From Paraburkholderia sp. IMGN_8 (GTDB taxonomy: Bacteria; Pseudomonadota; Gammaproteobacteria; Burkholderiales; Burkholderiaceae), in NCBI RefSeq assembly GCF_038050405.1, contig NZ_CP150901.1, positions 1,860,001 through 1,924,000 on the forward strand: a stretch of DNA of 64,000 nt, read 5' to 3'. The notes below the pieces were generated by a model. It saw only the letters and a list, made by a program, of their open reading frames with translations. It was not told where the DNA came from and made no database searches. Positions 45,020 through 52,837 of this stretch are shown in pieces; positions within the stretch are counted from its first letter, which is position 1, and every line of letters begins with the position of its first letter. A program made the position numbers and the translations under genes.

Positions 45020-45652
45020 GTGCCCGCTGCCACAACGCTGCTTGCCTTCGCCCTGGTTTCGCTCGGCATGGTGCTCACGCCTGGGCCGAACATGATCTAT
45101 CTGATCTCGCGTTCGCTCTGCCAGGGGCGGCGTGCGGGGCTTGTATCGCTTGGTGGTGTCGCGCTCGGCTTCGTGTTCTACATGTTCTGCGCCGCCTTCG
45201 GCATTACCGCGCTGCTGCTGACGGTGCCTTATGCGTATGACGCGTTGCGTTTCTGCGGTGCGCTCTACCTGCTGTATCTGGCGTGGCAGGCGGTCAAACC
45301 CGGCGGACGCTCGCCGTTCCAGGTGCGCGATCTGCCGCACGACAGCCGCCGCAAACTGTTCACGATGGGACTCGTGACGAACCTCGCGAATCCGAAGATC
45401 GCGGTGATGTATCTGTCGCTGCTGCCGCAATTCATTTCGCCGGGGCACGGCAGCGTGCTGGCGCAGTCGATCGCGCTCGGCTGCGTGCAGATCGTGGTGA
45501 GCGTCACCGTCAATGCGTTGATTGCCAGCATGGCCGGTTCGATTGCCGGGTTTCTCGCCGGACGGCCGGTCTGGCTGCTGGTGCAACGCTGGTTGATGGG
45601 CACCGTGCTCGCCGGATTGGCGGTACGGATCGCGCTCGATTCGCGCCGTTGA
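45020..45652 (+). CDS. LysE-family amino acid exporter
   Basis: The 210-residue membrane protein has about six hydrophobic segments and the LysE/RhtB signatures: MVLTPGPNMIYLISRSL after the first helix, GLVSLGGVALGF, and FTMGLVTNLANPKIAVMYLSLLPQF. Members export amino acids or related small molecules by exchange with protons. GTG 45020 is preceded by GAGGAG seven bases upstream and gives the normal N-terminus. It is divergent from the glycine-riboswitch-controlled oxidase, so export of glycine or another amino acid is possible, but nothing in the sequence shows it. Confidence 0.88.
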   Translation: MPAATTLLAFALVSLGMVLTPGPNMIYLISRSLCQGRRAGLVSLGGVALGFVFYMFCAAFGITALLLTVPYAYDALRFCGALYLLYLAWQAVKPGGRSPFQVRDLPHDSRRKLFTMGLVTNLANPKIAVMYLSLLPQFISPGHGSVLAQSIALGCVQIVVSVTVNALIASMAGSIAGFLAGRPVWLLVQRWLMGTVLAGLAVRIALDSRR

Positions 45653-45826
45653 ATGCCTAACGGCGATCAGCTGGGAAGGTAAGCCGCGCCCGGCATTCGT
45701 CGCATTGAAAAGCAGGGCTTGAACATGTCCGGCTTTCCTATCGACAACCCTTTTCTCGAGATCGCCAGTGCGGAAGGCACTTTCAAATATTCGAAAACGG
45801 CCTGAAAGCAAACCGCTGGTGCTTTC

Positions 45827-46354
45827 TCAAAGCGCTTTGTACATGATCGTGGCCGAATCGAGCCGCTCTTTGATTGTGTCGCGGCAAAAGCCCGGAATCA
45901 CGCCGACCGTCTGATAACCCAGCGATGCATATAAAGGCTCGGCCTTGTCGCCGGTGCGCGTATCGAGCGTGAGCAGACTGCGCTTCAACTGGCTTGCGCG
46001 GGTTTCGAGTTCCGTCAGCAGCGCCTTCGCGATCCCCTGGCGGCGGAACTCGGGATGGACCAGCAGCTTGCGCACTTCGGCACGATGGCGCTGATTCGGC
46101 ATCGTGTCGTAGTCGAGTTGCACTGTGCCGGCGATGCGGTCTTTGCAGCGTGCCACCAGCAGCACGAGCGAACCGGCTCGCAGCGATGGCAGCACCTTGC
46201 CGGTCCAGAACGCCTCGCTTTCCTCGACCGTGCACGGCAGCACGAAACCGATGCTGGCCCCGTCATGAACACAGGCATGCAGTAGTGCGCCGAGTTCGTG
46301 GTGATGGCGAACCAGATCGTCGGCGGAGAAGGTCGTTAGGGTGGTTGCAGTCAT
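45827..46354 (-). CDS. GNAT-family N-acetyltransferase
   Basis: The 175-residue protein is a typical GNAT fold. The core is IAGTVQLDYDT, EVRKLLVHPEFRRQGIAKALL (the acetyl-CoA pyrophosphate loop RRQGIA) and LLTLDTRTGDKAEPLYASLGYQTVG. The substrate is unknown. It lies six bases downstream of the XRE-cupin regulator gene on the same strand, so the two are co-transcribed and the acetyltransferase probably modifies or responds to the ligand sensed by the regulator. Such pairs can act in amino acid, polyamine or toxin acetylation. Confidence 0.9.
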   Translation of the reverse strand: MTATTLTTFSADDLVRHHHELGALLHACVHDGASIGFVLPCTVEESEAFWTGKVLPSLRAGSLVLLVARCKDRIAGTVQLDYDTMPNQRHRAEVRKLLVHPEFRRQGIAKALLTELETRASQLKRSLLTLDTRTGDKAEPLYASLGYQTVGVIPGFCRDTIKERLDSATIMYKAL

Positions 46355-46360
46355 GCTGGC

Positions 46361-46933
46361 TCACACGATGAAAAGGATGTAGCGGGCGGCGCTGTGCGCG
46401 GGAGTCACGAAAGCGCTGGGGCCGAACAGCTGGTAACGCAGGCAGTCGCCGGCTTGCAGGTCGTGGCTTTGCCCATCGACGGTGATCTGCAATTGCCCTT
46501 CGAGCAGGATCAGGTGATGTTCGAGGCCCGGTCTCGGCGACGCGTCGTAGGTGATGCGCGCACCCGCGTCGAGTTCGCACTCGAGCGCTTCGCCGCTTAG
46601 CGCTTGCGCCGGCGGCGACACCGAGCGCCGCCGGAAGCCGACGCTGGCGTCGGTCCAAACCGGCTGCGCGTTGCGCGGCACCAACGGCGCGAAATCCTCT
46701 TCGACCATGTGCATCAGGCGCGACATGGGCAATCCGTACGCGACGCAGAGCTTGCCCAGCACGCTTGCGGTGGGGCTCACGGCGGCGTTTTCGAGGCGCG
46801 ATAAGGTTGCGCGGCTGACGTTGCTGAGTTTCGCCAGATCGTCGAGCGACCAGTTGCGCTCGGCACGCAGCGCTCGCAGACGCTGGGCGATGCGACGGTC
46901 GATAGCGTTGTCATCGGGGATCGGATTTTCCAT
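46361..46933 (-). CDS. XRE-family regulator with cupin domain
   Basis: The 190-residue protein has an N-terminal helix-turn-helix (about 12-65, RAERNWSLDDLAKLSNVSRA, then LSRLENAAVSPTASVLGKLC) and a C-terminal cupin barrel (about 105-185, HHLILLEGQLQITVDGQSHD, then LQAGDCLRYQLFGP). This architecture is that of PuuR/SutR-like repressors, where the cupin binds a small ligand. It shares an operon with the acetyltransferase. A perfect inverted repeat overlaps its start codon, so it is probably autoregulated. ATG 46933 is the only start that places the HTH normally. Confidence 0.9.
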   Translation of the reverse strand: MENPIPDDNAIDRRIAQRLRALRAERNWSLDDLAKLSNVSRATLSRLENAAVSPTASVLGKLCVAYGLPMSRLMHMVEEDFAPLVPRNAQPVWTDASVGFRRRSVSPPAQALSGEALECELDAGARITYDASPRPGLEHHLILLEGQLQITVDGQSHDLQAGDCLRYQLFGPSAFVTPAHSAARYILFIV

Positions 46934-46960
46934 ATTCGGGAAATTATCTCGAATATGGAA
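46928..46960. promoter_or_regulatory. Likely autoregulatory operator, 11-bp inverted repeat
   Basis: TTCCATATTCG (46928-46938) and CGAATATGGAA (46950-46960) form a perfect inverted repeat with an 11-base spacer, a centre-to-centre distance of about two helical turns. The left half covers the start codon of the XRE-cupin gene. The AT-rich palindrome stands out from the local GC-rich sequence and fits a site for a dimeric HTH repressor. Confidence 0.65.
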
Positions 46961-46980
46961 ATTCGTCAATGAGACAAAAT

Positions 46981-47220
46981 TCACGGACTCGCGGTCGGAG
47001 GGTTGCTCAGGCCGACGGGTTTCTCGGGCCCGGGCACACAGGCATGCCGCTTGTGCCGACAGGCCTCAGCGTACGCGTTGAGCAGATAAGCGCCTCGTCC
47101 ACAAGGGAGATGGCGCTCGAGCGCGGGGACTGACTGACGGCGGAAACGCCATGGAGAGCGGGTCGCTGTGGTGGTCCGCGTCGTGTCATTCGCAGCGGGC
47201 TGCTGCGGAGATTCGTACAC
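46981..47220 (-). CDS. Possible small protein of unknown function (79 residues)
   Basis: An open frame starting MYESPQQPAANDTTRTTT, with GC-rich third positions, lies upstream of the XRE-cupin gene on the same strand. It has a cysteine/histidine-containing C-terminal part (RHLPCGRGAYLL, ACRHKRHACVPGPEKP). No family is recognised and no ribosome binding site is clear, so it may be chance. Confidence 0.25.
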   Translation of the reverse strand: MYESPQQPAANDTTRTTTATRSPWRFRRQSVPALERHLPCGRGAYLLNAYAEACRHKRHACVPGPEKPVGLSNPPTASP

Positions 47221-47334
47221 AGCGGGCGGCTGGGCCGTTTATCATAGAGCTCACAAACTAAAAACGCCGCCCGGCCATGCGACGGTATGCAAGTCGACCC
47301 ACGCGAGCCGGCGGCACCTGCCGCGACATCATCT

Positions 47335-48039
47335 ATGAACTCCACGCCTGACGCTTTTTCCCGCCCGTCCATCCGCGCTCTAACGCAACTCGAAGGGCGC
47401 GTGCTTGGCGTGCTGGTCGAGAAACAGCACACCGTGCCGGACAGTTATCCGCTTTCGCTCAACGCGCTGACCTTGGGCTGCAACCAGAAAACCGGCCGCG
47501 CGCCGGTGATGAGTGCTACTGAAGCTGAAGTGTTGACGGCCATCGACGGCTTGAAACGTCTGAGCCTGGTGCTGGAGGGCAGCAGTAGCCGCGTGCCGCG
47601 GTTCGAGCACAACATGAATCGTGTGTTTGGGTTGCCGGGCCAGTCGGCTGCTTTGCTTACCACTTTGCTGTTGCGCGGCCCTCAGACTGCGGCCGAGTTG
47701 CGGTTGAATAGCGCGCGCTTGCATGGTTTTGCGGACATCTCATCGGTTGAGGCGTTTCTCGACGAACTCGCTGTCGGTGAACCACCGCGAGTGGTGAAGC
47801 TTGCCCGTACGCCGGGCGAGCGGGAGAACCGCTGGATGCATTTGTTGTGCGGCGAGGTCAGCGCTGGTGATCTTGCCCAACCGGGCGGGGATGACGATCT
47901 TGTGCCGTTGTCGGCGTTCGAAGCTGTTAGAGCCGAGCAGAAGAGGCTCGCAGAGGAGGTGAGTCGACTTCAGGTAGTGGTTCGGCGGATGGCCGCCGAA
48001 TTGGGGATTCGGATTGATGATATCGAGGGGTTGGTGTAA
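47335..48039 (+). CDS. YceH/UPF0502 (DUF480) family protein
   Basis: The 234-residue protein is a DUF480 member with two tandem winged-helix domains. Family segments are LEGRVLGVLVEKQHTVPDSY, LGCNQKTGRAPVM, AALLTTLLLRGPQTAAELR and ENRWMHLLCGE. A C-terminal helix (about 200-230) looks like a short coiled coil. The function is unknown; the winged helices suggest nucleic acid or protein binding. The start is taken at MNSTPD (47335), which agrees with Burkholderia homologues as I recall them; ATG 47287 would add 16 residues. It ends just before element R5. Confidence 0.88.
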   Translation: MNSTPDAFSRPSIRALTQLEGRVLGVLVEKQHTVPDSYPLSLNALTLGCNQKTGRAPVMSATEAEVLTAIDGLKRLSLVLEGSSSRVPRFEHNMNRVFGLPGQSAALLTTLLLRGPQTAAELRLNSARLHGFADISSVEAFLDELAVGEPPRVVKLARTPGERENRWMHLLCGEVSAGDLAQPGGDDDLVPLSAFEAVRAEQKRLAEEVSRLQVVVRRMAAELGIRIDDIEGLV

Positions 48040-48065
48040 ATCGCTTGCGGCGGTGGGCTTTGTTT

Positions 48066-49085
48066 GATTTTTTTTGCCTACGCGGCGCTTATGTCTGTTT
48101 GCCCGCGGCGTTGGCCTTTCCTTGATTTGATATTGGTTTATTAGCGTCGCCCCTGTGCGGGGCAGGCACTTACTTTCTTTGCCGCCGCAAAGAAAGTAAG
48201 CAAAGAAAGCGGCTTCACACCGCTAATTCTTAAGCGGGTCCCCTGGCTTGGAGGAGATAGTGGAGCATCTGGAATCGGTGTTCTCGCACACTCCGCGCTA
48301 GTGACAAGGCAGTCATACTTCCGGCGGCGCAGCGCGCGCCGTAGCGGTACTTCTCAACACCAACTGGGGGGGAGCGCCTCTGGCATCATCCTTCCCGCCC
48401 CGCACTGCGTGTTCGCCGGGACGGTCTGCCAGGGAGACCAGGCGCTTCGTTTTCGTTTGTTGGGAGCCATCGGCTGCGCCTCGGCGAGGTGACTAAGTTT
48501 GGGTGTGCGGCCTACCATGCTGGGCGAAACGTCGGCGCTGACACTAGGGGGGCGGTGTTTCGACGTAACACCGAACACTGAAACTGGCAGGCGGTATTGT
48601 GAAGTAACGCCGAACACCGAAACTGGCGGGCGATATTGTGAAGTAACGCCGAACACCGAAACTGGTGGGCGATATTGTGAAGTAACGCCGGGTGCCGAAA
48701 CCAACGGGCAGTTTGATGAAGCACCGCCACGGCGCGCGCAGCGCCGCCGGAAGTATGACTGCCTTGTCACTCACGCGGAGTGCGCGAGAACACCGATTCC
48801 AGATGCTCCACTACCTCCTCCAAGCCAGGGGACCCGCTTAAGAGTTAGCGGTGTGAAGCCGCTTTCTTTGCTTACTTTCTTTGCGGCGGCAAAGAAAGTA
48901 AGTGCCTGCCCCGCACAGGGGCGACGCTAATAGACCACTAACAAATCAAGGAAAGGCCAACGCCGTAAGCGAACAACCAAAGCGCCGAGCAGGCAAACAG
49001 CACGGGGGGAAACGCTAATAAACCAATAAGAAAAGGCCACTGCCGTAAGGCAAACAACCATAGCGCCGCGCAGGCAAAAAAATCA
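48066..49085. repeat. Palindromic element R5, full length with 39-bp tandem repeats
   Basis: This is the clearest full member. The left arm (48066-48360) and right arm (48715-49005) are both subtype B and mirror one another from the outer T-tract and GCCTTTCCTTG to the inner TCCGGCGGCGC. The outer module is repeated at the right (49005-49085), with a GGGGGGAAACGCTAATAAACC core fragment. The centre contains four 39-bp direct repeats. It fills the gap between convergent yceH and mipA-like genes. Long frames on both strands through it are by-products of the symmetry. Confidence 0.9.
48551..48706. repeat. Four 39-bp tandem repeats in the centre of R5
   Basis: Units begin at 48551, 48590, 48629 and 48668, each of the form GGCGATATTGTGAAGTAACG followed by CCGAACACCGAAACTGGCG. 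Units two and three differ at few positions; the outer ones are more diverged. A fifth partial unit runs into the right arm. Two units of the same repeat occur in R1 (26564-26641). The 39-bp period keeps a reading frame open, but no start signal supports translation. Confidence 0.85.
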
Positions 49086-49132
49086 AATAAAAACCCAACA
49101 CCGCAGGTATAAAACCGACCCCGCCGGGAGGC

Positions 49133-49963
49133 CTAAAACCGATAATTAACTGAAGCGAGCGTATTGAGCTCAAACTTCCGTTCAGTAATAGGACTATTAG
49201 CGGCGTTATGCTCCAAACGCCCAAACGTCGCCGACACCGACCCAACCCAATGTTTGGAAATATCGTAAGTAACGGCCGCATTCATGTGAATATCCCGCAC
49301 GCCGGCACTGGTGTTATACACCGGCAGCCCCGAAGCGGCGCTTTGCTGACTCGACACGCCAAAGAACGTCCGCGTATAGGTCCCATTCGCCCACGTAAAC
49401 CCAGGCCCAACCGAGAACAACCACCCACCGACCGGCGCGGAAGCGACCACATCGGTGCTCACTGTCGTGCCCTGATGATGCCCGGCAATATCCTGATACA
49501 ACGCGACCGAACCAGTAAACGCCCACACGGTGTAGTCGGCGAATAGCTTGAGCTTGGGGCCGCCGTGCACATCGCCGAGACCGTGCAAACGAGGATCGTC
49601 CGATTCCTTGCGACTCTGGAAGTCGAAACTGAGCGCAGCGCCCAGGTGATAAGCCGGACCGCGCAACACGTTGACGCCAAGCACGTCAGGACCTTGCGAG
49701 AAGATCCGGTCGTCGTAGGAGATATCGAGTGCGGGGAAAGGGAACACGGTCAACTGCCGCGAGCCCGGATACTTGGGCGTCACCACCACGCCGGGTCCGA
49801 GGGCGATCTTCCATTTGCTGTCGGTGCTCGCGTTGGCGTTGGTGTTCGCGCCAGTCGTCGCATCCGCGTTCTGCTCGTCCGCATGCGCAGCGTGTGTCGC
49901 AAGGAGACCGAGAGCAGCAAGCAGCAACGACACCCGAGCCGGTTTGCCAAGCGCGCGCGTCAT
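49133..49963 (-). CDS. MipA/OmpV-family outer-membrane protein
   Basis: The 276-residue protein has a Sec signal peptide (MTRALGKPARVSLLLAALGL, ending AHA before DEQ). A beta-barrel-like domain follows, with the family motifs KWKIALGPGVVVTPKYPGS, FPALDISYDDRIF, LGAALSFDFQSRKESDD and the end LNTLASVNYRF with terminal phenylalanine. MipA/OmpV proteins sit in the outer membrane; MipA in E. coli links murein enzymes. Its start overlaps the stop of the esterase gene by four bases (ATGA), so it is the last gene of a three-gene operon with DUF4118 and esterase genes. Confidence 0.87.
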   Translation of the reverse strand: MTRALGKPARVSLLLAALGLLATHAAHADEQNADATTGANTNANASTDSKWKIALGPGVVVTPKYPGSRQLTVFPFPALDISYDDRIFSQGPDVLGVNVLRGPAYHLGAALSFDFQSRKESDDPRLHGLGDVHGGPKLKLFADYTVWAFTGSVALYQDIAGHHQGTTVSTDVVASAPVGGWLFSVGPGFTWANGTYTRTFFGVSSQQSAASGLPVYNTSAGVRDIHMNAAVTYDISKHWVGSVSATFGRLEHNAANSPITERKFELNTLASVNYRF

Positions 49964-50847
49964 GCCCGCTCCTTGCCGAGCGCCGCGAGCTGCCTCAAAC
50001 GCCGCGCCAATGCCTTCGACACGACCTGCGTCTTCGCGCCGTCGCTATCGCTGTGGGCCACCTCGCTTTCGCGCAAAAACAGCGCGGTTTCGCGCGCGAC
50101 GATCTCTCGCTCGTTGTCCGATGTGATCATGTGATACGAGTCATCCAGCCAGATAGTGCGTAAAAAGGCGGCGCCGATATTCCCGGCGACAAAGCGGGCG
50201 TTGCGTGGGCTCGAGGTTTCATCGTCGATGGCGTGGACGATCAGGCAATCAGTCTTGATATCGCGCACCAACGTGCGCACGTTCGCGGCCAGGCGGCTCG
50301 CTTCGTGCAATGCCGGCAACGAGATCGTCGACGGCCCGACTTCGCTGAAATCGCTGCGCTGCATCGCGCGCGCGATTTTCGCCCTGAGTGCTTCGTTGCG
50401 CAAACCGAACGGCGCTTCCTCGCGATAGCGCCAGCGTTTGCGCATCGGCGTGAAGTACGCCCAGTTCAGCAGAAAGCGATACCAGGGGATCGCCCAGCCG
50501 TCGTAAGAGAGCGTCAGCGACAGCAGCACCACTGCCTGGGCTTGCGGGCGGCGGTGTGCCAGCGCGAGCGCGAGCGCCGCGCCTATCGAAAGGCCGCAGA
50601 TCGAGACACGGGCAAAGCGCGCGGCCAGTGCGTCGTACTCGCGCACGGCGGCGTCGAGCCAGACTTCCATCGCCGCTTCTTCGGAACCGGCGCTGTAGCC
50701 GCTCAGGAGCGGCGCGCTGGTCGTGAAGCCTTCGGCGTTCAGATAGCGCGCAAGGAAACGCAATTCGAGCGGCGAACTGGACAGGCCGTGCAGCATCAGC
50801 ACCGCATGGTCGTCGCCGGGATAAAACAGGCTGCTCGGTTGACTCAC
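49960..50847 (-). CDS. Alpha/beta-hydrolase (carboxylesterase-like)
   Basis: The 295-residue enzyme has the alpha/beta hydrolase fold. It shows HAVLMLHGLSSSPLELRFLA (oxyanion region), the nucleophile elbow ICGLSIGAALAL with Ser in GLSIG, an acidic position in VHAIDDETSSP and the catalytic His in LDDSYHMITSDNER. The arrangement resembles carboxylesterase Est30 and monoacylglycerol lipases, which also keep the late DSYHMIT motif. It is cytoplasmic with no signal sequence. The start is GTG 50847, three bases after the DUF4118 stop. It overlaps mipA-like by four bases. Confidence 0.88.
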   Translation of the reverse strand: MSQPSSLFYPGDDHAVLMLHGLSSSPLELRFLARYLNAEGFTTSAPLLSGYSAGSEEAAMEVWLDAAVREYDALAARFARVSICGLSIGAALALALAHRRPQAQAVVLLSLTLSYDGWAIPWYRFLLNWAYFTPMRKRWRYREEAPFGLRNEALRAKIARAMQRSDFSEVGPSTISLPALHEASRLAANVRTLVRDIKTDCLIVHAIDDETSSPRNARFVAGNIGAAFLRTIWLDDSYHMITSDNEREIVARETALFLRESEVAHSDSDGAKTQVVSKALARRLRQLAALGKERA

Positions 50848-50850
50848 GGC

Positions 50851-51621
50851 TCAGGCTCCGATCCGCAACACGAGGAAGTCGCCGGCATGCGTGGTGAACC
50901 GTTCGCACACGCACTCGGTCAGTTTCGCCAGGCTGTCGCCGCTCTTCAGCCGCACACGATGGCTGCCCGGCCACAGTGCCTTGCTGAGCCGCTGGATATC
51001 TTCGGGGTGGACGTCGGCAAAGCGCGGGCCGGGCGCGATCTCGTTGGGCAGACGCGGCAGCACGCCTTGTGGTTTGACGTCGTCCGCCTGTTGCAGCGCG
51101 TTGCGCTCGAGCGCCTGGATGAGGATGAAGGTCCTGTGATGATGCGAGAGGTGCCGCAGCAGCCGGTGCGTTTCGTCGACGCCGCGGCGCGCGAGCATGC
51201 GCTCGTTGTCGTGACGCAGCAGCATTTCATAGCGCGATTGCGCGACCGATGCGATCAGCTCCGCGCGAAATTGCGCGCGCCGCAAGCGTTCGATCAGCGC
51301 GATGACTAGCAGCGTGACCAGCGGATAGGAGGCGAGCAGGATCAAGTCGGCTCGATCGAAGACGGCAATGGTGGCGTACGGCGGCACAAACAGATAGTCG
51401 GCGATACCCAGGCCGAGCAGCATGACTGTCAATGCCGGCGCGAGGCCGAAATAATATTCGACGAGTGACGCGGCGATGCAGAACGCGGTGCCCGGCATGA
51501 CCGGGCCGACGAGCGGGTGAAGCAGCAGGCGCACGCCGCTGGCGATCGCCAATGCGGCGGCTGCGGCAAGCCAGGCTTGCGGTCCCCGTGGTGCCCAGCG
51601 GCGGGCGTTTTGGACTTCCAT
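50851..51621 (-). CDS. DUF4118 membrane sensor-like protein lacking a kinase
   Basis: The 256-residue protein has an N-terminal membrane region of three or four helices, with LLLHPLVGPVMPGTAFCIAA and YYFGLAPALTVMLLGLGIAD YLFVPPYATIAVF. This is the DUF4118 domain found in KdpD and other sensor kinases. The cytoplasmic C-terminal part (about 120-256) has no histidine kinase H-box or ATPase motifs; it ends FTTHAGDFLVLRIGA. It may be a sensing or scaffolding protein that lost, or never had, a kinase. It begins the three-gene operon with an esterase and a MipA-like protein. ATG 51621 is preferred. Confidence 0.75.
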   Translation of the reverse strand: MEVQNARRWAPRGPQAWLAAAAALAIASGVRLLLHPLVGPVMPGTAFCIAASLVEYYFGLAPALTVMLLGLGIADYLFVPPYATIAVFDRADLILLASYPLVTLLVIALIERLRRAQFRAELIASVAQSRYEMLLRHDNERMLARRGVDETHRLLRHLSHHHRTFILIQALERNALQQADDVKPQGVLPRLPNEIAPGPRFADVHPEDIQRLSKALWPGSHRVRLKSGDSLAKLTECVCERFTTHAGDFLVLRIGA

Positions 51622-51938
51622 AATATTTCTTAAGGGAGCGATCGCGCTTCCCAATTAGGCGTGGCGGTGCACTTTAAAGCGTAGGGCGGACAATACCATA
51701 ATCGGGCCGAGGACAATGGCTGTGAAAAATGTAAATGCCGGACGGCGAACGGTCATTTCGTGCTTGAGAATGTGGCGCGGAAAATCATGCCGATTGGGGG
51801 GCGTATCAGATGCGGGGCCGATTGTGCTGGCGCCGAGCTTAAGTGATGCTTAAGCACCGTGGCCGGAACCTCGGGCACGCGCTCGCGCCAAAGCGGGAAT
51901 ATTTTCAAACCCAAGCTCAAGCGCACTGCGTTGTGCGC
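51622..51938. other. Intergenic region upstream of the DUF4118 operon
   Basis: The 317 bp between the SLATT gene stop and the DUF4118 operon start (both minus strand) should hold the promoter of the latter. It has lower GC content in places. No gene or clear terminator is seen. Confidence 0.35.
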
Positions 51939-52457
51939 TCAATCATCGCGGTTCTTTTCCGTGTCGCCGGACAGGGTGCGTTGCGTACGATAAAAAACCG
52001 CCGGCGGTACGTTCGGTGAATCTTCCGCCAGCCGGTCCAGTTCGTCGCGAATCGCCGTGAGGTAGTGACCGTCGCGCGCATCGGCGTCGCCGGCAAAGAT
52101 CGCTTCCAGCCTACGCCGCACGGCGCCGTACCTGGCGCCGGCGGCGCGATGCTTTTCCGCGCGCTCGGCAAAGCGGAAGAAGGTTTGCAGCGCGGCAGAG
52201 ACCGCGGCCGTCACGCTCACCAGACCCACGATGATCCTGAGCGCTGGTGACACGGCCGCCGCATTCAAGGACGCAAACACCGCGGTGCCGACAAAGGCCG
52301 TCAGCGCGGTCACCAGCCAGCCGACGCGGCGGTCCCGCGCGGACAACAGGTCGGCCATGTCGTAATGGCTCATCTGGGATTCACGCGCGCGCCGGATCCA
52401 CTTCAGCAGAAGCGCGTCTTCGTCGACCGGGGGTTCGTACGCAGTCAGGTTCTTCAT
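51939..52457 (-). CDS. SLATT-domain two-helix membrane protein
   Basis: The 172-residue protein has an amphipathic N-terminal helix region (LLLKWIRRARESQMSHYDMA), two transmembrane helices (about 46-64 and 73-93) and the cytoplasmic motif LQTFFRFAERAEKHRAAGARY followed by GAVRRRLEAI. This is the SLATT (SMODS and SLOG-associating two-TM) pattern, DUF4231-like. SLATT proteins are predicted membrane-disrupting effectors in nucleotide-signal immune systems, usually next to a nucleotidyltransferase or SLOG sensor. No such partner is adjacent here: neighbours are a broken monooxygenase gene and a DUF4118 operon. It may be a stand-alone member or a relic. Function is inferred from family. Confidence 0.7.
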   Translation of the reverse strand: MKNLTAYEPPVDEDALLLKWIRRARESQMSHYDMADLLSARDRRVGWLVTALTAFVGTAVFASLNAAAVSPALRIIVGLVSVTAAVSAALQTFFRFAERAEKHRAAGARYGAVRRRLEAIFAGDADARDGHYLTAIRDELDRLAEDSPNVPPAVFYRTQRTLSGDTEKNRDD

Positions 52458-52558
52458 GTGGCTGTGATAGTTGTCCAGTTCCGCAAGCGTAGCGCATGCG
52501 CTTGACGATACTGTGCCACATGCCGTTGATGAGATGTACCCCGCTCCGGTGGTTGAAA

Positions 52559-52745
52559 TCAGGCGAGCAGTCTTCGCACGCGCGGAATCACCTGTTCGGC
52601 AAAGCCGCGCATATCGGTCTCGAACGGCCGGAATTGCAGCCTGAACAACTCGATCCCCGCGCGATGAAACTCGGCGATACGCTGGGCGACGGTGTCATAG
52701 CTGCCGACCAGTCCAGCCGCGGTGCCGCTGCCACGCGTTCCAATT
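52559..52745 (-). pseudogene. 3' remnant of a luciferase-like FMN monooxygenase
   Basis: About 60 codons at the 3' end of an FMNH2-dependent (SsuD-like) monooxygenase survive: RGSGTAAGLVGSYDTVAQRI, then AEFHRAGIELFRLQFRPFET and FAEQVIPRVRRLLA. The rest of the gene (about 300 residues) is gone and is replaced upstream by the promoter region of the ssuA-like gene on the other strand. The breakpoint is near 52745. It fits the sulfonate or sulfone utilisation theme of the genes that follow, so it was probably part of this locus before a deletion. Confidence 0.7.
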
Positions 52746-52837
52746 TCTGCCCATATCGATCGATGAAATCGGTCTTTGGCGATGCGTCGATTCTTTATAT
52801 ATTGAGCGATTCCGCATACCCTCATGGACCTCGATCG

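Noticed and set aside
45725..45805. 26-codon frame MSGFPIDNPFLEIASAEGTF between lysE and the acetyltransferase
   Set aside because: It is too short, without a family match or clear ribosome binding site; it could be a relic of a deleted gene.
48551..48706. 39-bp repeats considered as a CRISPR array
   Set aside because: Units are contiguous with no unique spacers and no cas genes are near.
48066..49085. Palindromic elements considered as insertion sequences
   Set aside because: There is no transposase frame, and I could not identify target-site duplications by eye at the ends. They may still be non-autonomous.
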